A DNA stretch of 64,000 bases, taken from positions 248,001-312,000 of the forward strand of contig NZ_JANLCN010000002.1 of assembly GCF_024979255.1 (NCBI RefSeq), in the 5' to 3' direction. The DNA comes from Herbiconiux moechotypicola. Its GTDB lineage: Bacteria > Actinomycetota > Actinomycetes > Actinomycetales > Microbacteriaceae. Position numbers and translations under genes: made by a program. Below, one piece after another: positions 56,664-64,000 of this stretch. Position 1 is the first letter of the stretch. Each line of letters begins with the position of its first letter. Under the pieces are notes generated by a model that was given only the letters and a program-made list of their open reading frames with translations, was not told where the DNA came from and did no database searches.

Positions 56664-57692
56664 GAACGCGATCGAGTCGTCGGGCTCGATCGTCACCGTG
56701 AACGTGACGTCGAACGGCACCGACTCGTCGCGGGTGCTCACCGTGCCGTCGAAGAGCGAGCGGATGTCGACGCGCACCCGGGCGCTCGCCGCCGACGACG
56801 GCACCACCCAGGTGTCCTGCCCGGCAAGGATCGTGAGCTGCGGGTAGCTCTCGATCGACCACACCGGCTCGGAGGCGATGCGGTCGTTCACGTCGAGACC
56901 GAACGGGCAGCCGGGCGGGTAGAGCAGCGTCTCGGCGGCGCAGTCGTCGAGGAAGGCGTCGACGGCGTCTTGCACGGCGGTGAGGAACCCCGTCGTGGGC
57001 TGCACGTCGACGATGGCGCTCACCGCCCCGAGCGGCTTCGTGGCGACGAGGGCCACCGGATGCGCGCCGAGGTAGGTGGAGCGGTGCGAGAGCATGGTGA
57101 CGCTCGGCACGAGCACCTCGTAGGAGCCGGTCGCGTGGAACTCGTCCTGCGCATCCGCCACCGCTACCTGCGTGGAGCCGGCCGTGAAGTCGTCGGCGTG
57201 CGACACCGTCACGGTCGCCGACGCGATCGGCGAGCGCGCGAACTCCCAGGTGGGGAAGAACAGCCAGCTGGTGCCCGTGCGCGTCACGTCGAACTCGGTC
57301 TGGGAGGGGATGACGTGGTCGTCGTCGCCGGTGAGGGTGTACGAGAAGACCATGCGGTGGCGGCCGGGGGTGATCTCCACGTCGCTCACCAGGGCGACGT
57401 CGTCGAGGTCGCCCAGCGCATCCGGGGTCAGCAGCGCGGCCGAGCCGGTGCCCGGCTGGTCGTCGCCGATGCGGTCGACCCCCGGGGTCGCGAGAGCGGC
57501 GGCCACGTCGTGCCGGGCGAGGGCCTCGAGGTAGATGCGCACGAAGGCCGGCGCGCTGTACAGCTCGCGGTTGAGGATGCCCACGGCCGAGAAGCCCGCG
57601 GCCACGATGAGCAGCAGCAGGCCGCTGTAGATCACGACGGAGCGCTGGAGGCTCGTGCGCGGGTCCTCCCCCGGCTCCACCGCGTGAGTCAT
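56649..57692 (-). CDS. Membrane-anchored extracytoplasmic protein, function unknown
   Basis: The 347-aa product has one N-terminal helix (VVIYSGLLLLIVAAGFSAV) and a long beta-rich outer region (DVEITPGRHRMVFSYTLTGD, FDVTRTGTSWLFFPTWEF, VDIRSLFDGTVSTRDESVPF). A Cys pair (DDCAAETLLYPPGCPFG) could form a disulfide. I do not recognise the family. Start ATG 57692 is preferred, GTG 57698 possible. Overlaps the metallopeptidase gene by 15 bases at its 3' end. Confidence 0.75.
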   Translation of the reverse strand: MTHAVEPGEDPRTSLQRSVVIYSGLLLLIVAAGFSAVGILNRELYSAPAFVRIYLEALARHDVAAALATPGVDRIGDDQPGTGSAALLTPDALGDLDDVALVSDVEITPGRHRMVFSYTLTGDDDHVIPSQTEFDVTRTGTSWLFFPTWEFARSPIASATVTVSHADDFTAGSTQVAVADAQDEFHATGSYEVLVPSVTMLSHRSTYLGAHPVALVATKPLGAVSAIVDVQPTTGFLTAVQDAVDAFLDDCAAETLLYPPGCPFGLDVNDRIASEPVWSIESYPQLTILAGQDTWVVPSSAASARVRVDIRSLFDGTVSTRDESVPFDVTFTVTIEPDDSIAFSPRL

Positions 57693-57752
57693 CTCCACAG
57701 TTTACGGGTGGGCTGCCGCCGGGCCCCGGGAGCGCGGGTAGATTAGGGCACC

Positions 57753-59042
57753 ATGCGCACCTCGCCGGCCGAAGAGCGGCCCACCCTCTCGGCCGAGCAG
57801 CAGCGCGTGTTCGACCTCGTGGAGGGCACCCGCAAGCACGTGTTCGTCACCGGCCGCGCCGGCACGGGCAAGTCGACGCTGCTCAACCACCTGTCATGGA
57901 ACACCGAGAAGCAGCTCGTGATCTCGGCCCCCACCGGGGTGGCGGCGCTCAACGTGGGCGGCCAGACCATCCACTCGCTGTTCCGCCTGCCGATCGGGGT
58001 GATCGCCGACCACGACATCGAGCAGAACGCCGAGGTGCGCAAGCTCCTCAACACCATCGACACGCTCGTGATCGACGAGGTGTCGATGGTGAACGCCGAC
58101 CTCATGGACGCGATCGACCGCTCGCTGCGGCAGGCCAGGCAGCGGCCGCTCGAGGCCTTCGGCGGGGTGCAGGTGGTGCTGTTCGGCGACCCGTACCAGC
58201 TCGCCCCGGTGCCCGGCGACGGCGACGAGCGCGCCTACTTCAGAGACCACTACCGGTCGATGTGGTTCTTCGACGCGAAGGTGTGGGAGGAGACCCAGCT
58301 CGAGATCGTGGAGCTCACCGAGATCCACCGCCAGCACGACGACGACTTCAAGTTCATGCTCAACGCGGTGCGCTTCGGCATGGTCACCAAGGAGATCGCG
58401 GATGCGCTCAATACCGCGGGGGCGCGGCCCGCGCCCACCGAAGGGGCCATCACGCTCGCCACGCGCAACGACTCCGTCAACCGCATCAACCAGGCTGCCC
58501 TCGCCCGCCTGCCCGGCCGGGTGCTGACGGCCAAGGCCGAGATCAGCGGCGACTTCGCCGGCCGCGCCTACCCCGCCGACGTGAGCCTCGAGCTGAAGAA
58601 CGGGGCGCAGGTGATGTTCCTGCGCAACGACAGCGAGGGGCGCTGGGTGAACGGGACCGTCGGCACGGTGACGAAGATCGACTCCACGGTGTGGGTCGAC
58701 GTCGACGGCGAGGTGCACGAGGTCGACCCCGTGGCCTGGGAGAAGCACCGGTACTCCTACTCCCCCGAGTCTAAGCAGCTCACCAAGGAGGTGATCGGCG
58801 AGTTCACCCAGTTCCCACTGCGGCTGGCCTGGGCCGTCACCATCCACAAGTCGCAGGGGCAGACCTACGACCAGGCCGTGGTCGACCTCGGGTCGCGGGT
58901 GTTCAGCCCCGGGCAGACATATGTGGCGCTGTCGCGGCTCACCTCGCTGGAGGGGCTGTACCTCACGCGGCCACTGCGGCCGAGCGACATCATCGTCGAC
59001 CAGTCGGTGCTCGCCTTCATGCGGCGCGCGCTGCGCCGCTGA
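57753..59042 (+). CDS. PIF1-like SF1B helicase
   Basis: The 429-aa AAA helicase has Walker A VTGRAGTGKSTLLNHL (Lys40), motif Ia SAPTGVAALNVGGQTIHSLF, Walker B TLVIDEVSMVNADLMD, motif III VVLFGDPYQLAPVPG, and motifs V/VI AWAVTIHKSQGQTYDQAVVD and YVALSRLTSLEGLYLTRP. This order is PIF1/RecD2-like. Eukaryotic Pif1 unwinds G-quadruplexes and stalled forks; a comparable role is inferred for a GC-rich genome. Divergent from the previous gene. Confidence 0.92.
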   Translation: MRTSPAEERPTLSAEQQRVFDLVEGTRKHVFVTGRAGTGKSTLLNHLSWNTEKQLVISAPTGVAALNVGGQTIHSLFRLPIGVIADHDIEQNAEVRKLLNTIDTLVIDEVSMVNADLMDAIDRSLRQARQRPLEAFGGVQVVLFGDPYQLAPVPGDGDERAYFRDHYRSMWFFDAKVWEETQLEIVELTEIHRQHDDDFKFMLNAVRFGMVTKEIADALNTAGARPAPTEGAITLATRNDSVNRINQAALARLPGRVLTAKAEISGDFAGRAYPADVSLELKNGAQVMFLRNDSEGRWVNGTVGTVTKIDSTVWVDVDGEVHEVDPVAWEKHRYSYSPESKQLTKEVIGEFTQFPLRLAWAVTIHKSQGQTYDQAVVDLGSRVFSPGQTYVALSRLTSLEGLYLTRPLRPSDIIVDQSVLAFMRRALRR

Positions 59043-59140
59043 GGGCTCTCGCGGTCGGGCGCACCGGCCCCCGGACGGGGGTGGAGGGGGCGTCGGGGCG
59101 GATGGGCGCGTGGCGATAGCCTTCTGGAGGGAAGGGGAAC

Positions 59141-62100
59141 ATGGCCACGCTGCTGTACAGGATCGGGCGGTTCGCGGCTCGGAGGAGCATCGCCGTCATC
59201 GTCGGCTGGGTGGTGCTGCTCGGCCTCGCGATCGGGGGTGCGCAGGCGCTCGGCGGCACGCTCACCGCCTCGTTCGCCATCCCCGGAACCGAGTCGCAGC
59301 AGGCGATCGACATGCTCGATCAGCGCTTCCCGCAGGCGGCCGGCGGTTCTGCCCGGGTCATCTACGTCGCCCCGGAGGGCGGGCAGGTGACCGACTTCCA
59401 GGACCAGATCGACGCGAACGTCACCGAGCTGGCCGCTGCGCCTCACGTCTCCGGCGTCACGGGCCCCTTCGACTCGGGTGCGAGCGGGCAGGTCAACTCC
59501 GCCGGCACCATGGCCTTCGCCACCGTGCAGTACGACGTGGCCACCGCATCCCTCACCGCCGCCGACAACGAGGCACTGCTCGCCGCCGGCGAGAAGGCGG
59601 CCACCGGCGGCCTCGAGGTGGGCTTCTCGGGGGTGACCGACCCGCCCGAGGCGGGCGTCGACTACACCGAGGCGATCGGCCTCGTGGTGGCCTTCGTGGT
59701 GCTCTTCATCACCTTCGGCTCGCTGCTGGCCGCCGGCATGCCGCTCATCACAGCCCTCGTCGGCGTGGGCGTCACCTCCACCCTCATCACCATCGCGTCG
59801 GGCTTCGCCAGCATCTCGTCGACGGCACCGCTGCTCGCCACGATGCTCGGGCTCGCGGTCGGCATCGACTATGCGCTGTTCATCGTCTCGCGACACCGCA
59901 CGCAGCTCATCCACGGCATGGACCCGAAGGAGTCCGCCGCCATCGCGGTCTCCACCGCGGGCAGCGCCGTCGTGTTCGCCGGCCTCACCGTCATCATCGC
60001 CCTGCTCGGGCTCTCCGTGGTGCAGATCCCGTTCCTCACGGTGATGGGCGTGGGCGCCGCCGTCTCGGTGGTCATCGCGGTGGTCGTGGCGCTCACGCTG
60101 CTCCCGGCGATCCTCGGTCTGCTCGGCCGCAAGCTCATCCCGAAGCCCACCTCGCGGGCAGCCCGCCGCGAGCTCGCCTCCTCCGCCCCCGACGCCGCCG
60201 GATCGCACCGAACCCTGGGGGCACGCTGGGTCGCCCTGGTCACCGCGAAACCCGTCATCACGGTCGCCGTCGTGGTGATCGGCCTCGTGGTCGTGGCCCT
60301 CCCGGCCACCTCTATGCGCCTCACCCTCCCCGACGCCGGCTACAACCCGCCGGGCACCGAGTCGCGCGACGGCTACGATCTGCTCACCGAGGGCTTCGGG
60401 CCCGGGTTCAACGGTCCGCTGCTGGTGACCGCCGACATCTCGAACATCCTCGACCTCGAGGCCGCCCGAACCGCACTCCAGAGCGAGTTCGAGGGGCTCG
60501 ACGACGTCGACTCGGTGAGCGAGGCCATCCCGAACGCGACGCTCGACATGCTCATCGTCTCGATCATCCCCGACAGCGCCCCCGACAGCGTGCAGACCGA
60601 GCAGCTCGTGCACACCATCCGGGCGCACGAGGCCGCCTTCGCCGAGAAGAACGACTTCGGCTACCAGGTCACCGGGCAGACGGCACTCGGCATCGACGTG
60701 TCGGCACGCCTGGCGGATGCCCTGCTGCCGTTCGCGCTCGTGGTGGTGGGGCTCTGCGTCATCCTGCTCACGATCGTGTTCCGCTCACTCGCCATCCCGA
60801 TCTCGGCGACCGTGGGCTACCTGCTCTCGGTGGCCGCCTCCTTCGGCATCGTCACCGCCGTCTTCGAGTGGGGATGGCTCTCCGACCTCCTCGGCGTGGC
60901 CAAGGTCGGCCCGGTGATCAGCTTCTTCCCGATCCTGCTCATGGCCGTGCTCTTCGGACTGGCCATGGACTACCAGGTCTTCCTGGTGTCACGGATGCGC
61001 GAGGAGTTCGTGAAGACCGGCGACCCGCATCAGGCAGTGCGGCACGGCTTCATCGGTGCCGCGCGCGTGGTGACCGCGGCGGCCTGCATCATGTTCTCGG
61101 TGTTCGCCTCGTTCGTGCCGGGCGGCAACGCGGTGCTGCAGCCGATCGCGCTGGGCCTGGCCGCTGGCGTGTTCATCGACGCGTTCTTGGTGCGCATGAC
61201 GTTCATCCCGGCGCTCATGATCCTGCTCGGCCGCATCGGGTGGGCACTCCCCCGCCGCCTCGGGCGCGTGCTGCCCGACGTCGATCTCGAGGGCGAGGGA
61301 GTGCGCGAGATGCTCGACGCCGTCGCTTGGCGTCCGCTCCCTGCGGGCGACGGGGGTGACGCGGGTGCGGATGCACCGGCACCGTACGCGGTCGCCGCCG
61401 AGCTCGCCGTCGTGGAGTCGGCCGCCGAGGGAGGGCTCGTGGCACCGTTCTCGGTGCGCGCCGCCTCCGGTTCGCTGGTGCTCGTCTCCGGAGGCCCCGG
61501 TACGCATCCCGAGGCCGTGGCGGCCGCGATCGCGGGCCGCCAGCGACTTCTGCGGGGGCATCTCCGCGTGCTCGACCAGCCGCAGCCGGTGCACGCGGCC
61601 GCCCTGCGACGCCACAGCGTGTTCGTGGCACGACCGGTCGAGGGCGACCTGCTCGCCGACCGCATCCCGCTGCGCCGCCTACCGGTGGGTGCGGCCGGAG
61701 TGCTCGAGTGGCTCGAACGGGAGCTCGGTGCCGAGCTCGGTGAGCTCTGGGGCGACGACCTGGCAGGCGAGTGGATGCGCCAGGTGGCGGTCGCCGTGGC
61801 CGCGGCGGGCGAGGTGGCCGGCAGGTCGCGCTCCGCCGGCCGCACGCGCCTGCGACTCGTGGCGATCGACGCCACCGCGCTCTCGACGACCCAGGTACAG
61901 CACGTGCTCGACGCGGTGGAGCCTTCGCTGCCGGCCGGAGCGACGCTCGTGGTGGCGCACCACGGCGCCGCGACGCTGAGCGCCGGGGCGCGCACCGTCG
62001 AGGTTGTCGCACTGGAGGCGATCGCTCCCCCTCCCCCGCTGCCGCCGGGTGGCTCCGCTCCCGACGGGCCCGATGACGTCCCCGAGGCCGACGATCCCGA

Positions 62101-62149
62101 CGCCCCCGACCAGTCCCCGTCCGCACCGCGAGAGGAAGTGACCGCATGA
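59141..62149 (+). CDS. MMPL-family transporter with C-terminal degenerate ABC-ATPase-like domain
   Basis: The 1002-aa protein has a normal MMPL part in residues 1-710, with RND helices such as LGLAVGIDYALFIVSRHRTQ and LLMAVLFGLAMDYQVFLVSRMREEF. A further 290 residues follow. They read like an ABC nucleotide-binding domain with lost motifs: SGSLVLVSGGPGTHPEAVAA in the Walker A place, GDDLAGEWMRQVAVAVAAA in the signature place, LRLVAIDATALSTTQVQHVL in the Walker B place and LVVAHHGA in the H-loop place. The protein ends in a Pro/Asp-rich tail. Its stop overlaps the YhgE/Pip gene. Confidence 0.9.
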   Translation: MATLLYRIGRFAARRSIAVIVGWVVLLGLAIGGAQALGGTLTASFAIPGTESQQAIDMLDQRFPQAAGGSARVIYVAPEGGQVTDFQDQIDANVTELAAAPHVSGVTGPFDSGASGQVNSAGTMAFATVQYDVATASLTAADNEALLAAGEKAATGGLEVGFSGVTDPPEAGVDYTEAIGLVVAFVVLFITFGSLLAAGMPLITALVGVGVTSTLITIASGFASISSTAPLLATMLGLAVGIDYALFIVSRHRTQLIHGMDPKESAAIAVSTAGSAVVFAGLTVIIALLGLSVVQIPFLTVMGVGAAVSVVIAVVVALTLLPAILGLLGRKLIPKPTSRAARRELASSAPDAAGSHRTLGARWVALVTAKPVITVAVVVIGLVVVALPATSMRLTLPDAGYNPPGTESRDGYDLLTEGFGPGFNGPLLVTADISNILDLEAARTALQSEFEGLDDVDSVSEAIPNATLDMLIVSIIPDSAPDSVQTEQLVHTIRAHEAAFAEKNDFGYQVTGQTALGIDVSARLADALLPFALVVVGLCVILLTIVFRSLAIPISATVGYLLSVAASFGIVTAVFEWGWLSDLLGVAKVGPVISFFPILLMAVLFGLAMDYQVFLVSRMREEFVKTGDPHQAVRHGFIGAARVVTAAACIMFSVFASFVPGGNAVLQPIALGLAAGVFIDAFLVRMTFIPALMILLGRIGWALPRRLGRVLPDVDLEGEGVREMLDAVAWRPLPAGDGGDAGADAPAPYAVAAELAVVESAAEGGLVAPFSVRAASGSLVLVSGGPGTHPEAVAAAIAGRQRLLRGHLRVLDQPQPVHAAALRRHSVFVARPVEGDLLADRIPLRRLPVGAAGVLEWLERELGAELGELWGDDLAGEWMRQVAVAVAAAGEVAGRSRSAGRTRLRLVAIDATALSTTQVQHVLDAVEPSLPAGATLVVAHHGAATLSAGARTVEVVALEAIAPPPPLPPGGSAPDGPDDVPEADDPDAPDQSPSAPREEVTA

Positions 62150-64000
62150 CCAGCCTCCGTTCCCTCGTGAGCCGCGGAGACGGCGGGGTGCTCTCCCCCA
62201 CCGCGCGTCGCGTGGCCATCGTGCTCGCCGTGCTCACCCCGCTCGTCGTCGCCGGTGTCGCCGTCACGGCGGTGCGCGGCACGGATGCGGCGGCGGCCGG
62301 CTCCACCGGCCCCTCGGACTCCGCGTCGACCACGCCGGTCACCTCTCCCGAGCTGCCCGCCGCCGTCGTGAACGGCGACCAGCTGGTGTACGTGGGCGAC
62401 GACGGCACCGTCACGCCCGCCGCCTCCGACGGCTCGGGCACCGGAACGCCGGTGCTGGCCGGCAAGCTCCTCGTGAGCGAGCTGACCTCGGGCGACTCGG
62501 GTGAGGGCTTCACGTGGACCGTCACCGACGCCGACACCGCCTCGAGCGGCCTCGCCTCGGGCGAGTTCGCCGCGGTGGTGACCATCCCGGAGGACTTCTC
62601 GGCGTCCTACGCCTCCCTCGGGGGCGACTCGCCGGTGCAGGCGCAACTGCAGGTCGAGACGAACGGTGCCGGCAGCTACGTCACCGGTCTGCTCGCCTCG
62701 GCGCTCTCCACCAACCTGCAAGAGGCTCTCTCCGATCAGGCGACGAAACAGTTCGTGACGGGCTTGCTCGCGGGCTTCACCACCCTCAACAGCCAGCTCG
62801 GCGAAGCGGCCACGGGAGCCGGGCAGCTCGCCGCGGGTGCGTCAGAGCTCGCGGGCTACACCGGCGAGCTCGCCTCGGGGCTGGCCACCGCCGCCGGGGG
62901 TGCCGCCGAACTCAACGGGGCGACGCAGGAGCTCGCGGTCGGGATGCGCGCCATCGCCGACGGCACGGCCGATCTCCCCGGATACGCCGACCTCATCGCG
63001 GCCGGGTCCGACGGCGTGACCACGGGCATCGGCGTGCTCACCGCACGGCTGGCCGAGGAGACCGCGGCCAGCGCCGCGATCGACGCCCGGCAGCACCAGC
63101 TCGAGAGCGACATCGCGGCTCTGAGCGCGCAGGTGCCCGACCTCTCCCCCGCCGAGATCCAGGCCCAGCTCGCCGGGCTGCAGAGCCAGGCCGCGAGCAT
63201 CCGCGACGCCTCCTTCGCCGTCACGGCCGGCCTCGGCCTCGACGCCCTCGGCGTCACCGCCCTGCAGGGCTTCTCGGCCGAGGTGAGCTCGGGGGCCACC
63301 CAATTCGCGACCGACCTGCCCCTGCTCACCACCACGCTCAGCGACGTCGCCGGTGGCACCGAGCAGCTCGCCACGGGCACCAGCGGACTCGCATCGGGTC
63401 TCGGTGAGCTCTCGACCGCCGCCACCGGTCTCGCGGGTGGCTCGACCGAACTCGCCACGAACATGGGCGCCCTCGCCTCCGGGCTCGACGAGGCGGTCGC
63501 GGCCATCCCGAGCTACACCGAAGCGCAGCAGGACTCCATCTCGACGGTCGTCACCGAGCCCGTCGTCACCGATCAGAGCGACCTGGGTGCGCCCCCTACC
63601 ACCGCGGGCGCGATCGCCGCGGTCGCGGTACCGCTCGCGCTGTGGATCGGCGCCTTCGCGATCTACCTGCTCCTGGTGCCGTTCGGGCGCCGCGAGCTGG
63701 CCTCGACCGCGTCGACGTTCCGCGTGGTGGTCTCGTCGCTCGTGCCGGCGGCGGTGCTCGCCCTGGTGCAGGCGGCGGTGATCGCGGTGGCGCTGTTCGT
63801 GGTGGGTGCGCATCCCGCCCACGCGGTGGGGAGCATCCTGTTCGCCTTCGTGATGGCGATCAGTTTCGTGATGCTGCACCAGGGTCTCGTGGCGCTGTTC
63901 GGCCTCGCGGGACGGCTCGTGTCGCTCGCCTTCGTGGTGGTGCAGGTCGCGGCGGCGGCCGTCATCCTGCCGAGCGGGCTGAGCGCACCGTTCTACACCG
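62146..64000 (+). CDS. YhgE/Pip-type ABC-2 membrane protein (3' end outside window)
   Basis: The coding region starts ATG 62146 (MTSLRSLVSRGDGGVLSPTA) and stays open to the window end, about 618 codons. It has one N-terminal helix, an extracellular part rich in Ala/Gly/Ser with repeated LAAGASELA, GGTEQLATGTSGLASGL-type segments that look like coiled coil, and a run of C-terminal helices starting near ALWIGAFAIYLLLVPFG. This is the YhgE/Pip layout (phage infection protein and ABC-2 permease relatives). Coupled to the MMPL gene by ATGA. Confidence 0.85.
   Translation, partial: MTSLRSLVSRGDGGVLSPTARRVAIVLAVLTPLVVAGVAVTAVRGTDAAAAGSTGPSDSASTTPVTSPELPAAVVNGDQLVYVGDDGTVTPAASDGSGTGTPVLAGKLLVSELTSGDSGEGFTWTVTDADTASSGLASGEFAAVVTIPEDFSASYASLGGDSPVQAQLQVETNGAGSYVTGLLASALSTNLQEALSDQATKQFVTGLLAGFTTLNSQLGEAATGAGQLAAGASELAGYTGELASGLATAAGGAAELNGATQELAVGMRAIADGTADLPGYADLIAAGSDGVTTGIGVLTARLAEETAASAAIDARQHQLESDIAALSAQVPDLSPAEIQAQLAGLQSQAASIRDASFAVTAGLGLDALGVTALQGFSAEVSSGATQFATDLPLLTTTLSDVAGGTEQLATGTSGLASGLGELSTAATGLAGGSTELATNMGALASGLDEAVAAIPSYTEAQQDSISTVVTEPVVTDQSDLGAPPTTAGAIAAVAVPLALWIGAFAIYLLLVPFGRRELASTASTFRVVVSSLVPAAVLALVQAAVIAVALFVVGAHPAHAVGSILFAFVMAISFVMLHQGLVALFGLAGRLVSLAFVVVQVAAAAVILPSGLSAPFYT

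Noticed and set aside
59050-59110. Hairpin with CCCCC/GGGGG after the helicase gene as a terminator
   Set aside because: GC-rich palindromic runs are frequent here and there is no T-run after the stem.

Overview
The window is very GC-rich actinobacterial chromosome carrying the replication-origin neighbourhood. CrgA, a class E sortase, mycothiol genes (mshA, mshB), a DUF3566 protein after gyrA, and the order dnaA-dnaN-gnd-recF-DUF721-gyrB-gyrA point to Actinomycetota. The style of the ribosomal, membrane and bkd genes fits Microbacteriaceae (Micrococcales); the genus cannot be fixed from sequence reading alone. Genes are tightly packed, many start codons overlap the preceding stop (ATGA or GTGA), and I see no insertion sequence, prophage, CRISPR array or clear island.

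Layout. 1-4,500: pabA/trpG-type amidotransferase (cut by the window edge), a tiny membrane protein, sortase, crgA, rhomboid protease, cyclophilin, an unknown membrane protein, tRNA-Ala and tRNA-Ile. 4,500-15,100 (minus strand): the replication operon read dnaA, dnaN, gnd, recF, DUF721, gyrB, gyrA, DUF3566, then the two tRNAs. The likely oriC lies between dnaN and dnaA. 15,500-20,400 (plus): rpmH, rnpA, yidD, yidC, jag, rsmG, parA, parB with two perfect parS sites. 20,400-28,000 (minus): aminotransferase-ddl, trxB-trxA, DUF6049-murJ. 28,100-32,800: cca, then a minus-strand mshA-mshB-ino1 group that would supply the first steps of mycothiol synthesis. 32,900-36,300: rpsF-ssb-rpsR-rplI and dnaB. 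36,400-44,600: a small P-loop ATPase and MarR regulator divergent from an MMPL transporter, small membrane proteins, purB, a low-molecular-weight phosphatase, a YvlD-like protein, a GNAT enzyme. 43,500-48,200: HisC-like aminotransferase with bkdA-bkdB-bkdC (no E3). 48,200-53,500: a zinc block, znuA-znuC-znuB-znuB-zur behind a Zur/Fur-type palindrome, followed by cysteine-free rpmB-rpmG-rpsN and an HU gene. 53,600-64,000: a CopD-CtaG fusion, a metallopeptidase, an unknown secreted or anchored protein, a PIF1-type helicase, an MMPL protein with an unusual C-terminal domain, and a YhgE/Pip-type permease cut by the window end.

Most notable observations: (1) the second MMPL protein carries a C-terminal domain that reads like an ABC ATPase with destroyed Walker A, signature and Walker B motifs, and is translationally coupled to a YhgE/Pip permease; (2) DnaA-box clusters occur outside oriC, between the convergent crgA and rhomboid genes and upstream of dnaB; (3) the zinc-free ribosomal protein set sits directly after zur but shows no obvious Zur box of its own; (4) mshA, mshB and ino1 are adjacent.
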